From NCBI RefSeq assembly GCF_000429665.1, contig NZ_AUCH01000016.1, positions 62,001-126,000 on the forward strand: a stretch of 64,000 nt of DNA. The letters are read 5' to 3'. A program made the position numbers and the translations under genes. The notes under the pieces were generated by a model that had not been told where the DNA came from, searched no databases, and saw only the letters and a program-made list of their open reading frames with translations. Shown one piece after another: positions 10,436-18,700 of the stretch (position 1 is its first letter; each line of letters begins with the position of its first letter). The stretch comes from Azovibrio restrictus DSM 23866. Its GTDB lineage: Bacteria > Pseudomonadota > Gammaproteobacteria > Burkholderiales > Rhodocyclaceae.

Positions 10436-11128
10436 ATGCAGAGCATCAAGTTGTGGGATCTGCCCACCCGTCTGTTCCACTGGCTGCTGGTGGCCGCCAT
10501 GGTGGCCCTGTTCGTGAGCGGCAAGGTGGGGGGGAATGCCATCGAGTGGCACGGCCGCATCGGCATCTTCGTGGTGGGCCTGATCGTGTTCCGCCTGGTC
10601 TGGGGTTTCGTGGGTTCCACCTATGCCCGTTTCGGTTATTTCTTTCCTCGCCCCGCCGCCATCGGCGCTTACCTGAAAGGCCAGTGGCACGGCCTGGGGC
10701 ACAATCCCCTGGGGGCCCTGTCGGTATTTGCCCTGCTGGGGGTGGTGGGCCTGCAGGCGGTGCTGGGGCTGTTTGCCAATGACGACATCGCTTTCCGGGG
10801 TCCCCTCTACAACCTGATCGACAGCGATCTGTCCGGCCGCCTGACCGGCCTGCACCATCTGCTCGCCAACCTGCTGATGCTCCTGGCGCTGCTCCACGTG
10901 GGGGCCGTCCTGTTCTACACCCATGTGAAGAAGGACAACCTGCTGCGCCCCATGCTCACCGGTCGCAAGGAAGTGGAGCAGGGGCGGGGGGAATCGGCCC
11001 GGGGCGGCGGCCCCCTGGCCCTGATCCTGGCCCTGGCCCTGGCGGCCCTGTCCATGTGGGGTGCCCTGGGCAGCTGGGTCCCGGCGCCGCCGCCCCCTCC
11101 CGCCGCCGTGGAAACCCCAGCCTGGTAA
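10436..11128 (+). CDS. Cytochrome b561-family membrane protein
   Basis: A 230-residue di-heme-type membrane cytochrome. The start KLWDLPTRLFHWLLV has the family's first heme-ligand His region. Further helices carry EWHGRIGIFVVGLIVFRLVWG and LHHLLANLLMLLALLHVGAVLFYTHVKKDNLLRPMLTG (ligand His in pairs; shown only as landmarks). A Gly-rich linker and an extra hydrophobic segment end in a Pro-rich tail. Such proteins move electrons between quinone and soluble cytochrome partners or anchor dehydrogenases; the partner here is unknown. I chose the ATG at 10436 because AGGAG at 10424-10428 is correctly spaced for it and too close to the ATG at 10430. It lies just upstream of the NifA promoter but has its own transcript. 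Confidence 0.85.
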   Translation: MQSIKLWDLPTRLFHWLLVAAMVALFVSGKVGGNAIEWHGRIGIFVVGLIVFRLVWGFVGSTYARFGYFFPRPAAIGAYLKGQWHGLGHNPLGALSVFALLGVVGLQAVLGLFANDDIAFRGPLYNLIDSDLSGRLTGLHHLLANLLMLLALLHVGAVLFYTHVKKDNLLRPMLTGRKEVEQGRGESARGGGPLALILALALAALSMWGALGSWVPAPPPPPAAVETPAW

Positions 11129-11170
11129 GAGGCTGCGTCCCTGAACTCCCGGGCTGCCCAAGCCCGGGAT

Positions 11171-11186
11171 TGTTGCAAAAGCGACA
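11171..11186 (+). promoter_or_regulatory. NifA upstream activator site
   Basis: TGT at 11171-11173 and ACA at 11184-11186 are separated by exactly 10 bases, the NifA binding consensus TGT-N10-ACA. It lies about 70-86 bases before the predicted sigma-54 transcription start, a normal NifA position. Confidence 0.85.
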
Positions 11187-11200
11187 AGGGTGAATATCTT

Positions 11201-11213
11201 CATCTTGTTGATT
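11201..11213 (-). promoter_or_regulatory. IHF-like bending site
   Basis: On the minus strand this reads AATCAACAAGATG, one mismatch from WATCAANNNNTTR. It lies between the NifA site and the sigma-54 promoter, where IHF normally bends DNA at nif promoters. Confidence 0.5.
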
Positions 11214-11230
11214 TGAATGTGGTTTTCTCC

Positions 11231-11246
11231 TGGCATCCTGTTTGCT
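11231..11246 (+). promoter_or_regulatory. Sigma-54 (-24/-12) promoter of the nif accessory operon
   Basis: TGGCATCCTGTTTGCT matches TGGCAC-N5-TTGCW with correct GG to GC spacing; only the sixth base differs. The predicted transcript starts near 11257, 25 bases before the ferredoxin ATG, whose ribosome site AAGGAG is at about 11270-11275. Confidence 0.88.
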
Positions 11247-11281
11247 GTAGAGGCAGGCGAGTGTGCCAACAAGGAGAAAAC

Positions 11282-11611
11282 ATGCCCAAGCCGAAAAAAC
11301 ACGTTCTGGTCTGCGTCCAGGGCCGCCCTCCCGGCCATCCCCGGGGTTCCTGCCAGGAGCGGGGCTGCAACGCGGTGTACCAGACCTTTTCCGACGAATT
11401 CCAGAAGCGCAACCTCTGGGCGTCCGGTTACCTGCTCACCAACACCGGCTGTCTGGGTCCCTGCCACATGGGGCCGACGGTGATCGTCTATCCGGAAGGC
11501 ACCATGTACACCGGGGTCAAGCCCGAGGACGTGGCCACCCTGATCGACGAGGACCTGATGTTCGACCAGCCCGTGGAGCGCCTGCTGGCGCCCGCCGAAG
11601 TCTGGAGCTGA
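11282..11611 (+). CDS. Thioredoxin-like [2Fe-2S] ferredoxin, nif-associated
   Basis: A 109-residue soluble electron carrier. Cys 11, 24, 57 and 61 have spacings +13, +33 and +4, exactly those of the thioredoxin-fold ferredoxin of Aquifex (Fd4), with GCLGPCHMGP around the last two. Cys 29 is extra. Homologues occur in nif regions (the Shethna-type FeS proteins are relatives). The NifA/sigma-54 promoter just upstream and nifZ and nifF downstream place it in nitrogen fixation, probably as an electron carrier or cluster-assembly partner; the exact role is inferred. The ATG at 11282 follows AAGGAG. Confidence 0.88.
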   Translation: MPKPKKHVLVCVQGRPPGHPRGSCQERGCNAVYQTFSDEFQKRNLWASGYLLTNTGCLGPCHMGPTVIVYPEGTMYTGVKPEDVATLIDEDLMFDQPVERLLAPAEVWS

Positions 11612-11613
11612 TC

Positions 11614-11883
11614 ATGGGCGAAGCCAGATACTTCAACATCGGCGACGTGGTCTATGCCCGGGAATCCCTCTACAACGACGGCGGCGTTCCCGACGTGGCC
11701 GAAGATGCCCTGCTGGTGCAGGAGGGCTGTCGGGGGGTGGTGGTCAACATCGGCTTCCTGGAAGCCGACGAGGACCAGGAAATCTTCCTGGTCCGCTTCG
11801 AGGGCGAAGGGGGCATCCTGGGCGGGCCGGTGGGCTGCCTGCCCGAGGAGCTGACCCAGGACGAAGCCCTGGCGGCGGCCTGA
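11614..11883 (+). CDS. nifZ: NifZ family protein
   Basis: An 89-residue protein with the NifZ pattern: FNIGDVVYARE at the start, an acidic stretch, RGVVVNIGFLEADEDQEIFLVRFE in the middle and GGPVGCLPEEL near the end. NifZ assists conversion of FeS pairs to P-clusters in the MoFe protein. It starts two bases after the ferredoxin stop and ends three bases before nifF, so translation is probably coupled. A few NifZ proteins are longer at the C-terminus; this is the short form. Confidence 0.87.
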   Translation: MGEARYFNIGDVVYARESLYNDGGVPDVAEDALLVQEGCRGVVVNIGFLEADEDQEIFLVRFEGEGGILGGPVGCLPEELTQDEALAAA

Positions 11884-11886
11884 GCC

Positions 11887-12423
11887 ATGGCCGGCATCGG
11901 CATCTACTTCGGCACCGATACCGGCCGTACCCGCCTGCTGGCCAAGCAGATGGCCCGCAAGCTGGGTTCCCGGGCCGCGCCCCCGGTCAACGTGGCCAGG
12001 GCCGAGCCCGGAGACCTGCTCCAGCACGACTTCCTGATCCTGGGTACGCCCACCCTGGGGGACGGGATGCTGCCCGGACGTTCCACGGGGCTCAGCGCCG
12101 ACAGTTGGGAGGAATTCCTGCCCCGCCTGGCCGGCCTGGATTTCCGGGGGCGCCAGGTGGCCCTGTACGGGCTGGGAGATCAGCTCAAGTACCCGGACAA
12201 CTTCGTGGATGCCCTGGAGGATCTGTACCAGGCCTTCAGCGCCCTGGGGGCGACCCTGGTGGGCAGCTGGCCGGCCACGGAGTACAGCTTTGCCGCCTCC
12301 CGGGCGGTGCATGAGGGCCATTTCCGGGGCCTGGCCCTGGATCAGCACAACCAGGGACTGCAGACCGAAGCCCGGATCGATGCCTGGCTGGCCGCCCTGG
12401 AGCCCCTGCTGCCGCAAGGCTGA
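11887..12423 (+). CDS. nifF: Flavodoxin NifF
   Basis: A 178-residue long-chain flavodoxin. GIYFGTDTGRTRLLAKQM contains the FMN phosphate loop (T10-x-T12-G13-x-T15), the 60s loop is GTPTLGDGMLPG, and the 90s loop is YGLGDQLKYPDNFVDAL. NifF passes low-potential electrons to nitrogenase reductase. Position in a NifA-controlled operon with nifZ and a ferredoxin supports NifF over a housekeeping flavodoxin. The stop is 7 bases before the next GTG start. Confidence 0.9.
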   Translation: MAGIGIYFGTDTGRTRLLAKQMARKLGSRAAPPVNVARAEPGDLLQHDFLILGTPTLGDGMLPGRSTGLSADSWEEFLPRLAGLDFRGRQVALYGLGDQLKYPDNFVDALEDLYQAFSALGATLVGSWPATEYSFAASRAVHEGHFRGLALDQHNQGLQTEARIDAWLAALEPLLPQG

Positions 12424-12430
12424 GGCGGCC

Positions 12431-12760
12431 GTGAGCATCAACCTTTGGGCCCTGCCCAAGATCAATCCCCTGAAACAGCTGTTGCTGGCCCTGCATGAGC
12501 GCCTGGGCCCCGGCGCCTTCGCCCTGCTGGAGCAGAAGGATGGCCCCCGGGCCCTGACCCTGTGCCACCCGGAACAACCCGGGTTGCAGGCCTACATCCA
12601 TGTCCATGGCCAGGAAGCCCGGCATTTCGGCCTGCACCTGGAATATCCCGCCCAGGACGGCCTGCCCCCGGCGGTCGAAATCCACGAGGGCCTGAGCCGG
12701 CAGCAGATGCTGGAAGCCCTGGAAATCCACTTCGCTCCCCTGCCGGAGACAGTGGCCTAG
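12431..12760 (+). CDS. Uncharacterised last gene of the NifA-driven operon
   Basis: A 109-residue protein of unknown family. GTG at 12431 is used; GAGG in the nifF stop region is correctly placed. It begins INLWALPKINPLKQLLLALHE, has a hydrophobic/amphipathic N-terminal helix, a middle beta-like part (LTLCHPEQPGLQAYIHVHGQ) and a His-rich stretch (HVHGQEARHFGLHLEYP), then an acidic C-terminus. No signal peptide or membrane helix. The 7-base gap after nifF and the absence of a terminator put it in the nif accessory transcript. No function can be assigned from sequence; metal binding through the His/Cys residues is only a possibility. Confidence 0.75.
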   Translation: MSINLWALPKINPLKQLLLALHERLGPGAFALLEQKDGPRALTLCHPEQPGLQAYIHVHGQEARHFGLHLEYPAQDGLPPAVEIHEGLSRQQMLEALEIHFAPLPETVA

Positions 12761-12779
12761 GCAGGCCGTGCAGCGCTTG

Positions 12780-13721
12780 TTAGGAAGCCCGGGCCCAGGC
12801 CCGGGCCAGTTGCAGGCGTGCTTCGGCTGCCTGTTCGATCTGGGCGGCGCGGCCTTCCAGGAAGCCCAGGAAGGATTGGGCCAGGGGGGTGAGGCGTTTG
12901 CCGGCCGGGTAGACCACCTGCCAGAAGGTGGGGATGGGCGTGTTGTCCACGGCCAGCACCGCCAGTTCGTCCGTTTGGGCGCCCAGGGCGTGGGCCGACA
13001 GGACCGAGATGCCCAGTCCCCCCGCCACCGCCTGTTTCACCGCCTCGTTGCTGCCCAGTTCCAGGCGGGGCTGCAGGGCCAGACCCTGGGCCGCGAAAAA
13101 GGCCTCTGCCGCCTGGCGGGTGCCGGAGCCGGCTTCCCGCAGCACGAATTCCTCCGCTGCCAGCTCGGCGGCCTGCACCCGGGGGCGCCGGGCCAGGGGG
13201 TGGTCGGCGGGGGCGATCACCACCAGGGGATTGCGCAGGAAGCGGTGCTGGGCCAGGGCCTGGTCGGCGGGCGGCTTGCTCATGATGTAGAGGTCGTCCC
13301 GGTTGTCGGCCAGCCGTTCCACCACCGCCTGGCGGTTCAGTACCGCCAGGGACACCTGGATTGCCGGACGGGCCCGGCGGAAGTCCCCCAGTAGCCGCGG
13401 AATGAAGGTCTCCGCCGTGCTCACCACCGCCAGCCGCAGGCGTCCGCCCGTATCGCCGCGCAGTTCCGCCAGCAGTTCCTCCAGTTCATCCAGCTCCCGT
13501 TCCAGCCGGGCGGCCGAGCCTGCCAGGGCCTCTCCGGCCGGGGTCAGGTGTAGCTGCCGGCCTATCACTTCGTACAGGGGCAGTCCCACCTGGTCCGCCA
13601 GCTGGCGCAGCTGGGCCGACAGGGTGGGCTGGGCCAGGTGCAGACGCTGGGCGGCCCGGGAGATGCCCCCTTCCCGGGCCACGGCAAGGAGCAGGCGGAG
13701 CTGGTGCAGGGTGATGCGCAT
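12780..13721 (-). CDS. LysR-family transcriptional regulator
   Basis: A 313-residue LTTR. Residues 1-60 are the winged HTH (HQLRLLLAVAREGGISRAAQRLHLAQPTLSAQLRQL), followed by a linker helix and a periplasmic-binding-like effector domain (about 90-300). It resembles CbbR/CysB-type members in length. It is divergent from an SbtA-type bicarbonate transporter with 115 bases between, so that gene is its probable target; the effector is unknown. The stop overlaps no other gene but is only 19 bases from the convergent nif operon end. Confidence 0.9.
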   Translation of the reverse strand: MRITLHQLRLLLAVAREGGISRAAQRLHLAQPTLSAQLRQLADQVGLPLYEVIGRQLHLTPAGEALAGSAARLERELDELEELLAELRGDTGGRLRLAVVSTAETFIPRLLGDFRRARPAIQVSLAVLNRQAVVERLADNRDDLYIMSKPPADQALAQHRFLRNPLVVIAPADHPLARRPRVQAAELAAEEFVLREAGSGTRQAAEAFFAAQGLALQPRLELGSNEAVKQAVAGGLGISVLSAHALGAQTDELAVLAVDNTPIPTFWQVVYPAGKRLTPLAQSFLGFLEGRAAQIEQAAEARLQLARAWARAS

Positions 13722-13767
13722 ATAGGTTTATGTCTATGGGTGTGTGAAAAATTTACTATTTTTATAG
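13722..13767. promoter_or_regulatory. Paired LTTR-type inverted repeats between lysR and the transporter
   Basis: Two ATAG/CTAT inverted repeats are visible: ATAG-N8-CTAT at 13722-13737 and CTAT-N4-ATAG at 13756-13767. The region is far more AT-rich than its surroundings. LysR proteins usually bind one strong and one weaker T-N11-A-like site between divergent genes, which this fits. Confidence 0.55.
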
Positions 13768-13836
13768 ATGGTTTGGAAAGGGGAAAATGGCGCCCGTAGA
13801 TCAAACCGTGGCCCCCGGGCCACCCTGGAGAGTTCC

Positions 13837-14760
13837 ATGCCCGATGCCGTCCCCTTCTTTTTCGCCCTGGGCGCCCTGGCCCATCTGTGCCGCAGCGGCC
13901 TGCGCCTGCCCGCGCCCCTGTACGAGACCCTGTCCATCTACCTGCTCCTGGCCATCGGCCTGAAAGGGGGCGTGGAGATCGCCGCTTCTTCCCATCCGGC
14001 CCTGTGGCGCGATGCCCTGGGGGCCATCCTGCTGGGGGCGCTGATCCCCCTGCTGGTGTTTCCCTTGTTCCGCTGGCGTTTTTCCCGGCCCGATGCGGCC
14101 TCCCTGGCGGCCCATTTCGGCTCGGTGAGCATCGTCACCTTCGCCGTGGCCAGCGCCGTCCTGCACCAGCGGGGCGTCGAGTTTGAAGGACACTTGGTGC
14201 TACTGGCGGCCCTGATGGAGGCCCCTGCCCTGATTGTCGCCACCCTGCTGGCTCGTCTGGGCGGCGCGGAAAAGCCGGACTGGGGCCGGCTGCTGCACGA
14301 GGTGCTGGCCAACAAGAGCGTGCTCCTGCTCCTGGGGGGCATTGCCATCGGCTGGGCTGCCGGGCCCCAGGGGGCGGCGCCCCTGGCGCCCCTGTTCGTG
14401 GATCTGTTCAAGGGGGCCCTTTGCCTGTTCCTGCTGGAAATGGGGCTGGTGGCCGCCAGCCAGCTGCCGGAACTGAAGAAGAGTGGCCGCTTCCTGCTGG
14501 GCTGCGGGCTGGTGCTGCCGCCCCTGCTGGCCCTGGCCGGTCTGGCCCTGGCTAGGTTCCTGGATCTCTCCCTGGGGGGCAGCGTGCTGCTCATGGTGCT
14601 GGCCTCCAGCGCCTCCTACATTGCCGCGCCGACGGCCATGCGCCTGGCCGTGCCCGAGGCCAATCCGGCCCTGGGGGTCACGGCGGCCCTGGCCATCGTC
14701 TTCCCCTTCAACCTGCTTCTGGGGATTCCCCTCTACATCTGGTTGGCCGGGGCCCTGTGA
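13837..14760 (+). CDS. SbtA-family sodium-dependent bicarbonate transporter
   Basis: A 307-residue membrane protein with about ten helices arranged as two repeats. The C-terminal signature SYIAAPTAMRLAVPEANP matches the SbtA family (cyanobacterial form GYIAVPAAMR..PEANP). The protein is shorter than cyanobacterial SbtA (about 370) because the central cytoplasmic loop is reduced (about 140-160), as in many proteobacterial members, and no SbtB partner is adjacent. Substrate is inferred: bicarbonate or another small anion with Na+. The ATG at 13837 with GGAGAG upstream was chosen over the earlier frame start. The divergent LysR gene probably controls it. Confidence 0.8.
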   Translation: MPDAVPFFFALGALAHLCRSGLRLPAPLYETLSIYLLLAIGLKGGVEIAASSHPALWRDALGAILLGALIPLLVFPLFRWRFSRPDAASLAAHFGSVSIVTFAVASAVLHQRGVEFEGHLVLLAALMEAPALIVATLLARLGGAEKPDWGRLLHEVLANKSVLLLLGGIAIGWAAGPQGAAPLAPLFVDLFKGALCLFLLEMGLVAASQLPELKKSGRFLLGCGLVLPPLLALAGLALARFLDLSLGGSVLLMVLASSASYIAAPTAMRLAVPEANPALGVTAALAIVFPFNLLLGIPLYIWLAGAL

Positions 14761-14871
14761 GGCGCCGCCGGGGGCTCCCGGCCTGCCAGTTGGCCGGGGG
14801 AGGCTTGTTCTCCGGGCGCCTGTGCGGCACTGTTACAATTTTGGCTGCACTACCTGGCGGGAGAGTCTGTC

Positions 14872-15744
14872 TTGAAAATCGGTTTTATCGGTCTGGGCAT
14901 CATGGGCCGGCCCATGGCCCTCAATCTGCTCAAGGGGGGCCACGCGCTCACGGTCTGGACCCGGCGGCCTGAATCTGCCCTGCCCCTGACCGAGGCGGGA
15001 GCCCAGGTGGCGGCTAGTCCGGCGGATCTAGCGGCCCGGGTGGAGCTGGTGATTTCCATGGTGGCCGATGCCCCCGATGTGCGCCAGATCATGCTCGGCG
15101 ACCAGGGGGTGGCCCAGGGCGCAGCCTCCGGCCTGGTGGCCGTGGACATGAGCACCATTGCCCCGGCGGCGGCCCGGCGCCTGGGGCTAGAGCTGGCGGC
15201 CCGGGGTGTGGATTTCCTCGATGCGCCGGTATCCGGCGGTGAGGCTGGCGCCGTGGCCGGCACCCTGTCCATCATGGTGGGTGGCAGTGAAGCCGGCTTT
15301 GCCCGGGCCCTGCCGGCCCTGCTCTATCTGGGCCGCAACGTGGTGCATGTGGGCGAGAGCGGCGCGGGTCAGGTGGCCAAGGCCGCCAACCAGGTGGTCA
15401 CCGGCATGGGGGTGCTGGCGGTGGCCGAGGCCTTCAACTTTGCCCGCTGTGCCGGGGTCGATCCGGCCAGGGTGCGGGAGGCCCTGCTCGGCGGCTTTGC
15501 CTATTCGAAGATTCTCGAAAATCACGGGCAGCGCATGTTGGACCGGGATTTCCAGCCGGGCTTCAAGGCCTGGATGCATCAGAAGGACATGAACATCGTC
15601 ATGGAAACGGCTTTCAGCCTGGGGCTGGCCCTGCCCGGGGCGGCGGCCACGGCGCAGATGTTCAATGCCATGAGCGGCAGTGGCCTGGGGGAGGAGGATT
15701 CGGTGGCCGTGATCAAGCTCCTGGAACAGCTGTCCGGTTCCTGA
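14872..15744 (+). CDS. NAD(P)-dependent 3-hydroxyacid dehydrogenase (tartronate-semialdehyde-reductase type)
   Basis: A 290-residue beta-hydroxyacid dehydrogenase. The Rossmann start has GLGIMGRPMALNL (residues 7-19), the substrate loop is DAPVSGGEAGA (118-128), and GAGQVAKAANQ holds the catalytic Lys 170 and Asn 173. Such enzymes include 2-hydroxy-3-oxopropionate reductase, 3-hydroxyisobutyrate dehydrogenase and glyoxylate/succinic semialdehyde reductases; the sequence alone does not choose between them. The start is TTG at 14872 with GGGAGAG at 14859-14865. It begins a five-gene overlapping operon; the next gene starts one base after its stop and a paralogue lies beyond it. Confidence 0.88.
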   Translation: MKIGFIGLGIMGRPMALNLLKGGHALTVWTRRPESALPLTEAGAQVAASPADLAARVELVISMVADAPDVRQIMLGDQGVAQGAASGLVAVDMSTIAPAAARRLGLELAARGVDFLDAPVSGGEAGAVAGTLSIMVGGSEAGFARALPALLYLGRNVVHVGESGAGQVAKAANQVVTGMGVLAVAEAFNFARCAGVDPARVREALLGGFAYSKILENHGQRMLDRDFQPGFKAWMHQKDMNIVMETAFSLGLALPGAAATAQMFNAMSGSGLGEEDSVAVIKLLEQLSGS

Positions 15745-15745
15745 G

Positions 15746-18700
15746 ATGAGCGGCAGCAGACCCTGGCTGAACCGGCTGCGCCAACTGGCGGGCCTGATGG
15801 CGGCCCTGGCCCTGGTGGCGATCTGGCTCCTGGTGGCCTTCGAGCAGCAGCAGATCCGGGCAACCCGGGAAGCAGCCCTGGGCCAGCGGGCCGAGAGCAT
15901 GGCCCGGATTTATGGGGAGGTGGTGCGGGGCCAGTTGCGGGAACTGGACACCGCCATGCTGCTCCTGCGGGAGCAGGTGGCCGGGGACGATATGGCGGAT
16001 TTTGCCCGCACGGTGGCCCTGTTGCGCCGGGGGCCCCTGGCCGAACTGGCGGTGCAGATCGCCGTCATCGGGCCTGACGGAATGCTGCGTTACTCCAACC
16101 TGGGGCAACCGGCCCAGCCGGTGAATCTGGCGGACCGCCCCCACTTCCGGGCGCACCTGGGGCAGGGGGAAGACCGGCTCTACATCGGGGCGCCGCTCCT
16201 GGGGCGGGTGTCCCAGCAGTGGACAGTGCAGGTGTCGCGCCGCATCCAGGATGCCCGGGGCCGGTTTGCCGGGGTGCTGGTGCTGTCGGTGCCGCCCCGG
16301 GTGCTGGCCCAGGTCGGGAAGGAGCTGGAGCTGGGGCCCGACCACGTGCTCACCCTGTTGAAGCCGGATCTGACCGTGGTCAGCCGCTATCCCCAGGTGG
16401 ATGCCTACCTGGGCACCCGTCTGCCGGAGACCGTGCGGCCCTATGTGGCGCCGCCGTTCCGGGCCCACCTGCGCCCCAGCACCCTGGACCACAAGGAGCG
16501 CATGATTGCCTACGTACCTCTGCCGGAGCTGGAGTTGCTGGCCGGGGTTTCCCTGTCCCTGGAAGGCAGCCGTGCGGCCATTGCCGCCGAAAGCCGCTAC
16601 TGGTGGTACCTGGGGGGCTCCCTGAGCCTGCTGGTGCTGGTGTCGCTCACCGGTTTCCTGCGCTACGTGGGCCAGAAGGAACGCTCCGAGCGCCAGTTGC
16701 GCCAGGAACGGGAACGCCTGGAAACCACCCTGGCCCTGGCCAGGTTCGGCAGCTGGGAATATGACCTGACGAATGGCAGCAGCCAGTGGTCGGCCTCGGC
16801 CTACGAGGTGTTCGGTTTTCCCGCCGCGGCGCCGCCCCCGGATCTGGAGGGTTTCCTCGCCTGCGTCCATCCCGATGACCGGGCCCGGGTGCGGCATGGC
16901 CTGGCCCGCTGCCAGGATGAGGGAGAGCCCTTCGAAGTGGAGTTCCGCATCCTTGCCCCGGCCAGCCAGGGGGAGAAGATCCTGTTCGTGCGGGGCTACC
17001 GGGCCCAGGAAAGTGAAGGTCCGCCCCTGCGCCTGACGGGGGTGGTGGTGGACGTGAGCGACTCCCGCCGTCTGGCGGAATCCCTGCGTCAGGCGGAAAA
17101 GCGCTGGCAATGGGCGGTCACTGCCTCCCGGGACGGGGTCTGGGATGTGCATGCCCGGGCCCACACGGCCTGGTATTCGCCGCGCTGGAGGGCCATGCTC
17201 GGCTATGGCCCCGAGGAACTGCCGGATACCTGGGGGGCCTGGCTGCAGCTCCTGCATCCCGATGACCGGGGCCGGGTGGAAGCCAGCCAGAAGGCCTTCC
17301 TGGCCGGGGAGCTGCCCTATTTCGAGGCGGAGTTCCGCCTGCGCACCCGGGACGGGGGCTGGCGCTGGATACTTTCCCGGGGGCAGGCGGTGGAGTGGGA
17401 CGAGCAGGGGCTGCCCTGCCGCTTCATGGGCACCCACACGGACATCAGCGAACGCAAGGCCACGGAACTGGCCCTGGCGCGGGAGCGCCAGCGCCTGGCC
17501 GAGGCCCAGGCCGTGGCGCAGATGGGCAGCTGGGAATGGAATGTGGTGAGCGGCGAGCTCTGGTGGTCCAGCGAAACCTACCGCATCTTCGGCCTGCGCC
17601 AGGGGGAGCTGGAGCCCAGCTACGAAACCTTCCTCGGGCGCATCCACCCGGAGGACCGGGAGCGGGTCCAGGCGGCCCTGAGCAGCAGCCTGGAGCAGCG
17701 CACCCCCTACCTGGTGGAGCACCGGGTGCTGCGGCCCGACGGCAGCGAGCGCATCGTCCAGGAACGGGGGGTGCTCCAGTGGGACGAGGCTGGCAAGCCC
17801 CAGAGCATGCTGGGCACGACCCAGGACATCACCGCCCGCAAGCGGGGCGAGGAGGCCATGGCGGAAAGCGAGGCCCGCTACCGTTCCCTGGTGACGGCCA
17901 TGGCCGAGGGGGTGGTGGTCCAGGACGCCCGGGGCCGCATCACCTTCTGCAACGACGCCGCCTGCGACCAGCTGGGGCTGAGCCGGGAGCAGATGCTGGG
18001 GCTGGAATCCGTGGATCCCCGCTGGCAGACCGTCAGGGAAAACGGGGAGCCCCTGCCGGGCAACGAACATCCGGCCATGCTGGCCCTGCACAGCGGCCAG
18101 GCCGTGGACCGCATGGTGATGGGGGTGCGCCGGGCCGACGGGGAGCGGGTCTGGCTCACCGTCAATGCCCGGCCCCTGCTGGTGGAGGGGGAACGGGTTC
18201 CGCACGGGGTGGTGACCACCTTTGCCGACATCACCGGCGCCAAGGTGGCCCAGCTCAACAGCCAGCTGGCCGAAGCCGTGGTCAATTGCACCACCCAGCC
18301 CATCGTGGTGACGGACGGGGAGGGCTTCATCATCCAGGCCAACCCGGCTTTCTGCATCCTGTGCGGTTACGAGATGCAGGAAATCGTCGGGCGTCCGGTG
18401 GGCGGAGTCATGAATTCCGGCCACCAGAAGCCGGATTTCTATGCCGGCCTGTGGCAACGGCTGCGCCAGGAAGGCAACTGGGAAGGGGAGGTATGGAACC
18501 GGCGCCGCACCGGCGAAGTGGTGCCCCAGTGGCTCTCCATCACCGCCATCCGCAGCCAGGGGGGCCAGGTGGAGCGTTACGTGGGCATCTACATGGACAT
18601 CACCGAGCACAAGCGGCGGGAAGAAAGCATGTGGCGGGCGGCCAACTACGACCCCTTGACCGGCCTGCCCAACCGCCTGCTGTTCCAGGACCGGCTCCAG

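Noticed and set aside
14805..14839. A sigma-70 promoter before the first dehydrogenase (TTGTTC and TACAAT)
   Set aside because: The 23-base spacing between the boxes is too long; the TACAAT alone is weak evidence.
15713..18610. Minus-strand frame of 965 codons opposite the five-PAS cyclase
   Set aside because: An antisense shadow of GC-rich coding DNA with no domain pattern.
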